Below, piece by piece: positions 26,207 to 33,920 of a stretch of DNA of 64,000 nucleotides. Source of the DNA: Rhodospirillum sp. (GTDB taxonomy: Bacteria; Pseudomonadota; Alphaproteobacteria; Dongiales; Dongiaceae); the NCBI GenBank assembly GCA_013822765.1, contig PNKY01000001.1, positions 124,001 to 188,000 of the forward strand, in the 5' to 3' direction. A program made the position numbers and the translations under genes. Position 1 is the stretch's first letter. Each line of letters opens with the position of its first letter. Under the pieces are notes generated by a model that saw only the letters and a program-made list of their open reading frames with translations, did not search any database and was not told the DNA's origin.

Positions 26207-28576
26207 CTAAGCGTTCGGCACGTCGATCCAGAACAGCGCGCCCTTTCCGGGCGCCGATCGGACACCGATCTCGAGGCCGGCCAGCGCGGCGAGGCGCCGT
26301 GCGATGGCGAGGCCGAGCCCTAGCCCGCCGGCCTCGCGCCCGGGATCGAGCTGGTTGTAGGGCTCGAACACGAACTCCTGCTGATCGGCCGGAATGCCGA
26401 CGCCGGTATCGGCCACGATCAGGCGCAGCACCGAGCCGTGCCGCCGTGCGCCAAGCAGGACCTTGCCCGCCGGCGTGAACTTCATCGCGTTGTCGAGCAG
26501 CTGCTTGAGGATGCGCCGCACCAGGACCGGATCGCAGGCAATGGGCGCGCGCGTGGCAACCGAGCGGAAGGCAAGTCCGCGCCGCGCCGCCTCCGGCGCG
26601 AACTCCTGCGCCAGCGAAGCGAGGATGTCGCCCGCCGGAATCACGGTGGGCGCGCTGCCGACCTGGCCGCTTTCGAGCCGCGTCCATTCCACGATGTTCT
26701 CGAACATCCCCTGGGTCGAGCGCACGATGCGCGACAGGTCGTCCACCAGCTCGCGGGTGTCCGGGTCCTTGACCCGCCGCTCCAGCGCCCCGGTCATCAG
26801 GCTCAGCGCATGCAGCGGTTGGCGCAGGTCGTGGGTGATCTTGGACAGGAACCTGGCATTGCCCGCATCGGCCGGCGGCGTCGCGTTCTCCGTCGTCGGC
26901 CCGCTCGTTGGCGCCGCCTCCGGCTTCGCGCTCAGGTCCCGCACGATGCCGGCGAAGATCCGCCGCCCGTCGAGCCAGGCTTCGCTGACATCGAGCTGGG
27001 CCACAAAGGTGCTCCCGTCCTTGCGCCGGGCGGTGACGCGCCGGCTGGCGCCGATCATGTGTTTGACGCCGGTCTCGCGGTAGCGCCGCAGATAGGCGTC
27101 GTGCCGGCCGCGCTCTGGCTCGGGCATCAGCAGCTTCAGGTTCTGCCCCATCACCTCCGAGGCGGCATAGCCGAACACCGCCTCGGCCGATCGGCTGAAG
27201 GTGGTGACGATGCCGGCTTCGTCGATGGTGATGATGGGGTCGGTGACCGCGTCGATGATCGCGGCCAGGCGCGCGCGATGTTCCTCGCGGCTGGCTTCGA
27301 GCCGGCGCCGATCCGTGATGTCGTCCATCACCGCGATGATGCCGGTGATGGTGGCATCGGCGTCGCGCTGCGGCACGGCGTTGATGACGAGCTCGCGCGG
27401 CTCGCCGGCGCGGTTATGCCGTTCTATGGATTGGTTCTGGATCTCGTTGCCCGCCATGACGCGCTGGCGCAGCGAGGCCGCCTGCGCCACGTTCTGCGGC
27501 GCCAGGTAGGGCGGATCGTTGCCTTCTACCTCGTCGCGCCGCCAGCCGAAGATGCGCTCGGCGCCGCGGCTCCACAGCCCAACCTTGCCGGCGGGGGTCA
27601 GGGTGACGATCGCTGCCGGCACCGCATCCATCACGGCGCGCAGCGCCTGCAGCGCGGTCAGGCGGGCGGCGTTGGTGGCGCGCTGCTCCCGGGTCAGCAG
27701 GCTGGTGAACAAGGCGGGCAGGATGATGGCCAGCAGATAGGCCCGTTGTTCCTGCATCAGCGTCGCGTCGTCGCGCACCACGTCGCCATCGTAGACCGTC
27801 CACCAGCCCAGCGCCGATCCGGCCATCGGCACCAGCGCGAGCAAGAGGCACAGCAGCGACGTCGTCCTGAAATCCAACCTCAGCGCCGACCACCACACGA
27901 CTGGCAGGCCAAGCAGCAACACAAACGCAGCGCTCATCTGGTGCGAGATCGCCGCCAGCAGTGCAACCAGCGCCAGGACGAGCAGGGCTTCCCACCGACG
28001 GCTCAGCAGCAGCTTGAGATCGGGAGCCGCCGAATACTTCCGCGACAAAATGAAGGGTAGCAGGACGGCGGTGCCGACGGCGCTCCTGAGCCACCACGAA
28101 ACGAATGTCTCTACGACCGGCAATGATGCGTCATAGGTCCAGGCAAAGATCAAGGCCCCGCCGGTCATGACGAGCGCGCCGGCGATCGGCGTGAGCAGGG
28201 CGCTCCACAGCAACAGATGCGCGAGCGCGCCGGCGGATTCGAGGCGCGCCGCCTCCGGCGCGAATCGACGCAGCAGCAATCGAGCAAGCGCGACGTGCAG
28301 AATGCTTCCGACTGCCAGCCCCGAGGCCGGCGCGACGTACGGTCCGGTCAATCCGGTCATTAAGAGGTAGCTAGCGGCAATGCCGGCGGCGCCGGCGACC
28401 AGCTGGCCCGCCAGGGCGTTACCTGATCGGCCCAGCACGAGAAAGATCAGCAGCGCGTCGGCCAGCCACAACGCCGCTCCGCCGGCCAGGCTGATCCAGG
28501 CCAGCAGGAAGCAGCCAATCCCTCCCAGCAGGACGCGACCCCATTCCGGCACCGGCTTAGCTCCGTCTGCGGACAT
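26207..28576 (-). CDS. MASE1 sensor histidine kinase with two PAS domains, second FixL-like
   Basis: 789 residues. The N-terminal 295 residues carry about eight hydrophobic segments, consistent with a MASE1-type membrane sensor. PAS1 spans about 312-425 and PAS2 about 436-550. In PAS2 the segment GQNLKLLMPEPERGRHDAYLRRY and the following residues match the FixL haem pocket by spacing: His492 (axial His), Arg498, His506 and Arg512 (distal Arg). The kinase core has the phospho-His in THDLRQP (His582), then an ATP lid with DNAMKF, DTGVGIP and GLGLGLAI. No receiver is fused. It is convergent with the regulator/glyoxalase pair and divergent from a haemerythrin gene. Oxygen sensing is inferred. Confidence 0.88.
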   Translation of the reverse strand: MSADGAKPVPEWGRVLLGGIGCFLLAWISLAGGAALWLADALLIFLVLGRSGNALAGQLVAGAAGIAASYLLMTGLTGPYVAPASGLAVGSILHVALARLLLRRFAPEAARLESAGALAHLLLWSALLTPIAGALVMTGGALIFAWTYDASLPVVETFVSWWLRSAVGTAVLLPFILSRKYSAAPDLKLLLSRRWEALLVLALVALLAAISHQMSAAFVLLLGLPVVWWSALRLDFRTTSLLCLLLALVPMAGSALGWWTVYDGDVVRDDATLMQEQRAYLLAIILPALFTSLLTREQRATNAARLTALQALRAVMDAVPAAIVTLTPAGKVGLWSRGAERIFGWRRDEVEGNDPPYLAPQNVAQAASLRQRVMAGNEIQNQSIERHNRAGEPRELVINAVPQRDADATITGIIAVMDDITDRRRLEASREEHRARLAAIIDAVTDPIITIDEAGIVTTFSRSAEAVFGYAASEVMGQNLKLLMPEPERGRHDAYLRRYRETGVKHMIGASRRVTARRKDGSTFVAQLDVSEAWLDGRRIFAGIVRDLSAKPEAAPTSGPTTENATPPADAGNARFLSKITHDLRQPLHALSLMTGALERRVKDPDTRELVDDLSRIVRSTQGMFENIVEWTRLESGQVGSAPTVIPAGDILASLAQEFAPEAARRGLAFRSVATRAPIACDPVLVRRILKQLLDNAMKFTPAGKVLLGARRHGSVLRLIVADTGVGIPADQQEFVFEPYNQLDPGREAGGLGLGLAIARRLAALAGLEIGVRSAPGKGALFWIDVPNA

Positions 28577-28750
28577 TCCCCGCCGTTACCATAGCGCAAG
28601 CCACTGGAATACAAGCTGCCAGATCGGCGTTAGTTCGATCGGCTTAGGGACCGGTAGCGCTGGCGGTCTAGACCATCGCGGCGAATTGTCGCTGCGCCGC
28701 CCTAGCCTTACCTTGAATGCCATGACGCGGCCAATGGGTGGAGAGCAAGC

Positions 28751-29221
28751 GTGTTCGCCGAAGTGATCACCGGCAGGTTCGCAGACCAAACCAAGGCGCA
28801 GGGCGCCTACAGCCTGCCGGTATCGGCCGAGGTCGGGCTGCCGATTCTCGATCAGGCGCATGCGGCGCTGCTGGCCCGCCTCAATGCCGCGCATCGCGCG
28901 CTGACGGCTGGCGATGAGGCCACGGCGCGACTCCACCTGGAGACTCTGCGCTCGGACATGGCGACGCATTTCGACATCGAGGAACAGATCATGCAGGCGC
29001 TCGGCTTCCCGGCGCTGCGCAACCACGTGCGCAGCCACGCGGCGAGCGCGGCCCAGCTCAACGATATCTGCCGCGCCTCGCTCGGCCGCGGCACGCTCCA
29101 TGTCAGCGACCTCGATCTCTGCTACCAGGGCCTGGTCGACGAAATCCTGCGCGGCGACCTTGAACTCAAGAGTCACTTCCAATCGATGGGCTCGCGGCCC
29201 GTCCAACGGAGAGGTGCATGA
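28751..29221 (+). CDS. Bacteriohaemerythrin-like protein
   Basis: 156 residues starting at a GTG (28751). Diiron ligands of haemerythrin are placed as in the family: His37 in DQAHAALL, His73 and Glu77 in HFDIEEQIM, His92 and His96 in HVRSH, and a C-terminal DLELKSHF giving Asp136 and His142, although their order differs from the canonical HxxxD. Such proteins bind oxygen reversibly in the cytoplasm. It lies 175 bases from the kinase with the FixL-like PAS, reading the other way. The stop overlaps the start of the next gene in ATGA. Confidence 0.85.
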   Translation: MFAEVITGRFADQTKAQGAYSLPVSAEVGLPILDQAHAALLARLNAAHRALTAGDEATARLHLETLRSDMATHFDIEEQIMQALGFPALRNHVRSHAASAAQLNDICRASLGRGTLHVSDLDLCYQGLVDEILRGDLELKSHFQSMGSRPVQRRGA

Positions 29222-29445
29222 TGGATCCCGTGATTTCCCGGCTCAGCAACATCGGCGCCAAGGGCGGCGTGCTCGCCATGCTGGCGGCGTTCGCGGCTTT
29301 CGCCGTTTCGCGCGACCCGATCGCCTTGCTGGTGTTCCCGATCCTGATCAGCGCGGTGCAGCTGCTGTGTCTGATCGAAGGGCCATGGACCAGCGCGATG
29401 ATGCAGCGGCTCCCGGTCCGCGTGTCGGTCCGGCGCGCTCGCTAG
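29218..29445 (+). CDS. Small membrane protein, unknown
   Basis: 75 residues, start ATG in an ATGA overlap with the haemerythrin gene, with GGAGAGG just upstream. Two hydrophobic stretches (about 17-29 and 34-54) suggest an inner-membrane hairpin, followed by a basic tail (RLPVRVSVRRAR). I do not recognise a family. Translational coupling suggests it works with the haemerythrin, for example in anchoring or transfer (inference). Confidence 0.7.
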   Translation: MMDPVISRLSNIGAKGGVLAMLAAFAAFAVSRDPIALLVFPILISAVQLLCLIEGPWTSAMMQRLPVRVSVRRAR

Positions 29446-29498
29446 AGCTGTCCGCCGACGCAGCGACCGGCTCGGCGCAGAAAACGCGGCCAGCGTAG

Positions 29499-29963
29499 CT
29501 ACTCGACCCGGTCGAAAAAGATTCCGCCGAGGACCATGTTGACCCGCTGGCCATCCTCGGACAGCGGCAGCAGCAGCTTGCGCTGCGATGTGACGATGCC
29601 TTCGCTGGTCACGAACTCGGATTCGAAATACGCCGGCTGCTTGTTCTCGAGCACCGTCATGTATTGCGGCAGCACGATGCGCCGCTCCTCTTCCGAGGTC
29701 AGCACCTCGACGCCTTTGCCCTCGCGCGAGCTGTTGTAGAACCGCACCAGGTTCACGCCGTCCAGGCGGATGCGGTACTGCATCGGGTCAGGCGGGAAAT
29801 CGACCAGCAGCAGGTTGCCGAGCCACTGCCGCATCTCGATCGGATCGATGTCGCGGCGCCCCGGCATCACGCCGCCCTGGCACTTGCCGTGCCAATAGTG
29901 GAACAGCCCGAGTAGGCGGGAATCGCGGATCGCGGTCGGATCGTCCAGGCGGACGAGAGTCAT
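29499..29963 (-). CDS. PAS_5-type PAS-domain protein (copy 1)
   Basis: 154 residues, a single cytoplasmic domain without enzyme motifs. The layout resembles PAS_5 proteins of alphaproteobacteria: RDSRLLGLFHYWHGK at the start, then the GNLLLVDFPPDPMQYRIRLDG strand pair, and a C-terminal RKLLLPLSEDGQRVNMVLGGIFF. It is a paralogue of the gene 59 bases upstream (30023-30535), sharing LLGLF, the MTVLEN/RVVIDT region and the LPLS.DG..V..VL.GI ending. The ligand is unknown. Confidence 0.82.
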   Translation of the reverse strand: MTLVRLDDPTAIRDSRLLGLFHYWHGKCQGGVMPGRRDIDPIEMRQWLGNLLLVDFPPDPMQYRIRLDGVNLVRFYNSSREGKGVEVLTSEEERRIVLPQYMTVLENKQPAYFESEFVTSEGIVTSQRKLLLPLSEDGQRVNMVLGGIFFDRVE

Positions 29964-30022
29964 GGCGTCATCGGTCTCTCAGCGCTTATGCCATTTTGGC
30001 ATACAGACCGGTCTCAGGCGAG

Positions 30023-30535
30023 CTATCCCGGTGAACCGGCGCCGCCGGTCCGCCGCTGTGCCCGGCGCGGCTTGCGTGGCAGCTCGGGATAGATGCCGGC
30101 CAGGACCGCATCGACTTTGGCGCCATCGCTCGACAGCGGCAGGATCAGCTTCTGCTGGGCCACCACCCCGCGCCTGCTCAGCTCGACTTCGGTGGCGTAA
30201 TAGGCGGGCAGGCCGGTGTCGATGACGACGCGGTATTGCGGCAGCACGCTGCTGCGCTCTCCCACCGAGGTCATGGCCTCGATGCCGGTGCCGGCTCTGG
30301 GCGTGCCGAACATCGCGGCGAGGTTGCTCCCGAGCCATCGGATGCGGAAATCGGCGATGTCGCCTGGCACGTCGATCATCATGAGGTTGTCAGCCCAGCG
30401 CGCCAGATCGGTGCGGCCGAACCCGCCGACTATGGGCAGGCGGCGGCCGTCGAGCTTGGCGCGCCAGAACTGGAACAGCCCGAGCAGCCGCTGATCATGA
30501 ATCACACTTGGGTTTTCGATGTCGACGAGCGCCAT
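30023..30535 (-). CDS. PAS_5-type PAS-domain protein (copy 2)
   Basis: 170 residues, paralogous to the following gene and on the same strand with 59 bases between. Shared features are the HDQRLLGLFQFWRAK start, a central FRIRWLGSNLAAMFG, and LILPLSSDGAKVDAVLAGIYPE near the end. The C-terminal tail is basic (KPRRAQRRTGG). The pair looks like a tandem duplication that has diverged widely, so distinct ligands or timing are possible. No output domain is fused to either copy. Confidence 0.82.
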   Translation of the reverse strand: MALVDIENPSVIHDQRLLGLFQFWRAKLDGRRLPIVGGFGRTDLARWADNLMMIDVPGDIADFRIRWLGSNLAAMFGTPRAGTGIEAMTSVGERSSVLPQYRVVIDTGLPAYYATEVELSRRGVVAQQKLILPLSSDGAKVDAVLAGIYPELPRKPRRAQRRTGGAGSPG

Positions 30536-30623
30536 GGTTCGATTGCCGGGAAAATGCGCGGCGGGGGTTCAATACTGTGTCCGGCACGCATACATCGCCA
30601 GGGCGTGAATCGCTGGGCGTGCC

Positions 30624-30656
30624 GAACGCGGAGCGACTTAGCGCCGCTCCGCGTTC
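30624..30656. terminator. Perfect 12-bp inverted repeat downstream of DapA-like gene
   Basis: GAACGCGGAGCG (30624-30635) and CGCTCCGCGTTC (30645-30656) pair perfectly around a 9-base loop. It lies 45 bases past the stop of the leftward DapA-like gene. No T-run follows, so it could be an mRNA-stabilising hairpin or a Rho-assisted end rather than a simple terminator. Confidence 0.5.
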
Positions 30657-30700
30657 AAAGCAAGATGAGAACCGTGAAATTTGGCGGATGGCCGCCGGTT

Positions 30701-31621
30701 CTAGGCGACCTTCGACCGGCCGGCGAGCTTCGGCCGCGTCGCCAGCGCCTTCTCATAGAGGCCGATGATGTGGGCGCGTTCCTCGCCCACCAGCTCCAGA
30801 CGCGGCGCCCGCAGCTTCTCGCTGCCCAGGCCCACGACCTGCTGGCCGAGCTTGATGTACTGGACCAGCTTCGAATGGGTGTCGAGGTGCAGCAGCGGCG
30901 TGAACCAGCGATAGAGCGCGCGCGCCTCGGCGAAGCGGCCGGCCTGGCACAGGTTCCACAGCTCGACCGATTCCTCGGGAAACACATCGGTCAGTCCACT
31001 GACCCAGCCCTCGATGCCGAGCGCGCAGCTTTCCAGCAGCAGGTCGTCGACGCCGCAGAACAGGATGAAGCGATCGCCGTAAAGATTGTGCAGGTCGGTG
31101 ATGCGGCGCGGGTCGTCGGAGCTTTCCTTGATGGCGACAATGGTCTTTTCGGACGCGAGCTCGGCGAAGGTCTCCGGCTTGATGTCGACGCGGTACACGA
31201 TCGGGTTGTTGTAGATCATGATCGGCAGGTCGCTGGCGCGCGCAACGGTGCGGAAATGATTGAGCGTCTCGCGCGTGTCGGAGGTGTAGACCATGCCCGG
31301 CAGCACCATCAGGCCGTCGACGCCGATCTTGGCGGCGTCCTTGGCATATTGCGCCGCCTCGGCGGTGGTGAATTCCGCGACGCCGGACAGGATCGGGATG
31401 CGGCCGTTGACCACTTCCTTGGCGGCGCTCAGCACCTTGCGCTTCTCGTCGGCGCGCAGGGAGCAGTTCTCGCCCACCGTGCCGAGCATGATGAAGCCGT
31501 GCACCCCGCTTTGGATCAGGCGCTCCATCAGCTTCTGGGTGGCGGGAATGTTCAGGCTCTCATCGGCATTGAATTGGGTCGTGACGGCAGGGAAAACGCC
31601 GTTCCAGCGGGGTCGCGCCAT
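30701..31621 (-). CDS. DapA/N-acetylneuraminate-lyase-family aldolase
   Basis: 306 residues from the ATG at 31621, which has GGAG nine bases upstream; an ATG 15 bases earlier has no ribosome site. TIM-barrel landmarks of the dihydrodipicolinate-synthase family are visible: GTVGENCSL (47-55), Tyr137 in IMIYNNP, and the Schiff-base Lys165 in VAIKESSDD. The reaction could be an aldol cleavage or condensation involving pyruvate, but the aldehyde partner is not fixed by these motifs. The divergent GntR regulator and its own promoter palindrome argue for a catabolic role rather than essential lysine synthesis (inference). Confidence 0.88.
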   Translation of the reverse strand: MARPRWNGVFPAVTTQFNADESLNIPATQKLMERLIQSGVHGFIMLGTVGENCSLRADEKRKVLSAAKEVVNGRIPILSGVAEFTTAEAAQYAKDAAKIGVDGLMVLPGMVYTSDTRETLNHFRTVARASDLPIMIYNNPIVYRVDIKPETFAELASEKTIVAIKESSDDPRRITDLHNLYGDRFILFCGVDDLLLESCALGIEGWVSGLTDVFPEESVELWNLCQAGRFAEARALYRWFTPLLHLDTHSKLVQYIKLGQQVVGLGSEKLRAPRLELVGEERAHIIGLYEKALATRPKLAGRSKVA

Positions 31622-31656
31622 GTGGGGGATCTCCATGGGTTAAGAACTGGATGTAT

Positions 31657-31668
31657 ATTGTATACAAT
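31657..31668. promoter_or_regulatory. Candidate GntR (FCD-type) operator
   Basis: ATTGTATACAAT is a perfect 12-base palindrome fitting the T-GT-N-AC-A style of FadR/VanR-type GntR operators. It lies in the 88-base gap between the DapA-like start (31621) and the GntR start (31710), so it can control both. Confidence 0.7.
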
Positions 31669-31709
31669 CCGGGAGTATGTCAATATGGTCGTGGGAGAGG
31701 AGAAGCCGA

Positions 31710-32360
31710 ATGGATTCGGGACTGCCCGTCAAGCGCACCATCGCCGACCAGGTGGCCGAACTGGTGCGTCAGCGCATCCTGACCGGCCAGCTGAAGGGCG
31801 GCCAGCCGATCCGCCAGGAGCACCTGGCGGCGGAGTTCGGCGTCAGCCGCATCCCTCTGCGCGAGGCGCTGAAACAGCTGGCGGCGGAAGGGTTCGTTAC
31901 CATCACCTCGCACAAGGGCGCGGTGGTCGCGGAACTCTCGATCGCGGAGGTCGAGGAACTGTTCGACATCCGCCTGAAGCTGGAGGCCTGGCTGCTGCAG
32001 CTCGCGATTTCCGCGATGACCGACCGCGACCTGGTTGCGCTCGAGAAGAACATGGAAGAGCAGCGCAAGCCGGACGTGCTGCCGCGCTGGGGCGACGTCA
32101 ACTGGCGCTTTCACGAGATCATGTACCTGCCCGCCGGCCGGCCGATCACGCTCAAGCTGCTGAAGAACATCCACGACAAGATCGACCGCTACCTGCGGCT
32201 CGAGGTCACCATGCGCTCCGGCTTCGATCGGGCGCTGCGCGAGCATGACAGCCTGATCGCCTTCTGCCGGTCACGCGATGTGCCGGCCGCAGTCTCGCTG
32301 CTGGAGCGCCACATTCGCGAAACGGCACGCGGGCTGATCGCATCGCTCAAGATGCAGTGA
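31710..32360 (+). CDS. GntR-family regulator (FCD/VanR type)
   Basis: 216 residues from the ATG at 31710, which has GAGAGGAG upstream. The winged helix at about 5-75 shows IADQVAELVRQRILTGQLKGGQPIRQEHLAAEFGVSRIPLREALKQLAAEGFV, the GntR signature. The C-terminal all-helical FCD domain carries LFDIRLKLEAWLL, FHEIMYLPAG and a late REHDSLIAFCRSRD histidine, which together can bind metal and a small acid ligand. It is divergent from the DapA-like gene, its likely target. Confidence 0.93.
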   Translation: MDSGLPVKRTIADQVAELVRQRILTGQLKGGQPIRQEHLAAEFGVSRIPLREALKQLAAEGFVTITSHKGAVVAELSIAEVEELFDIRLKLEAWLLQLAISAMTDRDLVALEKNMEEQRKPDVLPRWGDVNWRFHEIMYLPAGRPITLKLLKNIHDKIDRYLRLEVTMRSGFDRALREHDSLIAFCRSRDVPAAVSLLERHIRETARGLIASLKMQ

Positions 32361-32364
32361 CACG

Positions 32365-32964
32365 CTAAGCTGCGATCTCCGCGCAGGCGACCACCGCCGC
32401 AAATCGATCCGCCAGTTCCGCCAGCGCCGTCCGGTGCACGGCATCCGCCGAAATCGGCGGGCCGCCATCATGCGCCGGCAGCGCACGCGTCGCGGTGGCA
32501 TCGCCGATCACTGTCGTCTGGTAGCCGAGATCCAGCGCCGCACGAGCCGATGCGCTGATGCACATGTGGGTCATGAAGCCGGCGACGATCACGGTTTTGC
32601 GGCCGGCCTGCTGCAGGCGCTCGTGCAGCTCGGTGCCGGCGAAGGCGTTGGGCAACCGCTTCATGACGACCGTTTCGCCGGCGATCGGCGCTGCCTGCGG
32701 CAGGATCGCACCGCGTTCGGTGCCGGGGTCGAACAAGGTCCCTGCCTGGCCAACCTGCGCGACGTGGAGGATTGGCGTACCGGCCGCGCGTGCCCGCGCC
32801 AGCAGATCGGCGATGCGTGCCAGTGCCGGGTCGACGCCGGGCAGCGCCATCTGGCCGCTCCGATACTCGCCCTGCGCATCGATGATGACCAGCGCGGATT
32901 GCGACAGGCGCGCCGGCGAGATCGCGAGGCCTCGCATCTGCAGCAGGGTTTGAGGCATGGTCAT
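32365..32964 (-). CDS. Isochorismatase-like cysteine hydrolase
   Basis: 199 residues with AGAGGACG before the ATG. The catalytic triad of the family is visible: Asp29 in VIIDAQGEY, Lys102 in VMKRLPNAF, and Cys135 in MTHMCISASARAA. The cis-peptide neighbourhood GFMTHMC is typical. Members hydrolyse amides such as nicotinamide or N-carbamoyl compounds; isochorismate itself is unlikely for a stand-alone gene. The divergent LysR regulator 119 bases away is its likely controller. The substrate is not assignable. Confidence 0.88.
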   Translation of the reverse strand: MTMPQTLLQMRGLAISPARLSQSALVIIDAQGEYRSGQMALPGVDPALARIADLLARARAAGTPILHVAQVGQAGTLFDPGTERGAILPQAAPIAGETVVMKRLPNAFAGTELHERLQQAGRKTVIVAGFMTHMCISASARAALDLGYQTTVIGDATATRALPAHDGGPPISADAVHRTALAELADRFAAVVACAEIAA

Positions 32965-33083
32965 GGTGTGGCGTCCTCTTGCAGCATTCTCTCTCGCATC
33001 CGAAGATAGCGCGCCGCGCAGCCGATCCCAGCCGAGAGATGCCGGGTTGAGGCTGCGTTTTTGCAGGGCCGCGAGGAACCGAC

Positions 33084-33920
33084 ATGGAAAACTGGGATGG
33101 CTGGCTGACGCTGCTCACGGTGGTCGAGACCGGCACGCTGAGCGGCGCCGCCGCGCAACTCCGCATCGACGCTACCACCATCGGCCGGCGGCTGGACCGG
33201 CTGGAGACGAAGCTGGGCCGTCGCCTGTTGGTGCGGCGCGGCGGCAGGCTGGAGCCGACGACGGCGTGCCGTGCGTTGCTGCCGCGCGTAGAAGAGGCGG
33301 CGCAGCAGCTCGAATCCGCCCGCATCCTGGCGGCCGGCGAGGCCGCGAAGGCGCCGCGCCGGCCGGTGCGCATCACCAGCGTCGCCTTTCTCTGCGATCA
33401 TCTGCTGGCGCCGCAGATCGGCGTGCTGGCGGCCGGCCGCCAGCCGATCGAATTGCTGGCGGAGGACAAGAACTTCAACCTGGCGCGGCGCGAGGCGGAG
33501 CTGGCGCTGCGTCTCGGCCCGCCGCAGGGCTCGCGGCGCGGCGCGCGCCAGGTCGGCTGGGTGCGCTATGCGATCTACGCCGCGATCGATCGGGACCCTG
33601 CGAAGCTGCCGTGGGCCGCGCTCGATTCGTCGCTCGCGCCCCTGCCGGAGGTGCGCTATGTCGAAGCGCAGGCCAAGGGCACCGGCATCCAGTTCCGCGC
33701 CAGCAAGCTGCAGACCCTGGCGGCGATCGCCGCCGCCGGCGCCGCGCGCGTGGTGCTGCCGCACCTGATGGGTGACCGGCACCCCAGGCTGCAGCGCTTC
33801 GGCGACCTCAGCGTGCTCAAGCGCCCGCTGTGGCTGATCGGCAGCGAAGGGCAATCGGCGCAGGTCGCGACGGTCGCCCGGCGCATCGAACAGATCGCCC
33901 GCCAGGCGCTGAAGGGTTAG
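33084..33920 (+). CDS. LysR-family regulator
   Basis: 278 residues. The N-terminal helix-turn-helix opens with LLTVVETGTLSGAAAQLRIDATTIGRRLDRLETKLGRRLLVRR. The remainder is a periplasmic-binding-like effector domain, with hydrophobic strands such as VRITSVAFLCDHLLAPQI and VRYVEAQ. It reads divergently from the isochorismatase-like gene, its probable target. The last bases overlap the stop of the convergent metallo-beta-lactamase gene in a shared TTAG. Confidence 0.9.
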   Translation: MENWDGWLTLLTVVETGTLSGAAAQLRIDATTIGRRLDRLETKLGRRLLVRRGGRLEPTTACRALLPRVEEAAQQLESARILAAGEAAKAPRRPVRITSVAFLCDHLLAPQIGVLAAGRQPIELLAEDKNFNLARREAELALRLGPPQGSRRGARQVGWVRYAIYAAIDRDPAKLPWAALDSSLAPLPEVRYVEAQAKGTGIQFRASKLQTLAAIAAAGAARVVLPHLMGDRHPRLQRFGDLSVLKRPLWLIGSEGQSAQVATVARRIEQIARQALKG

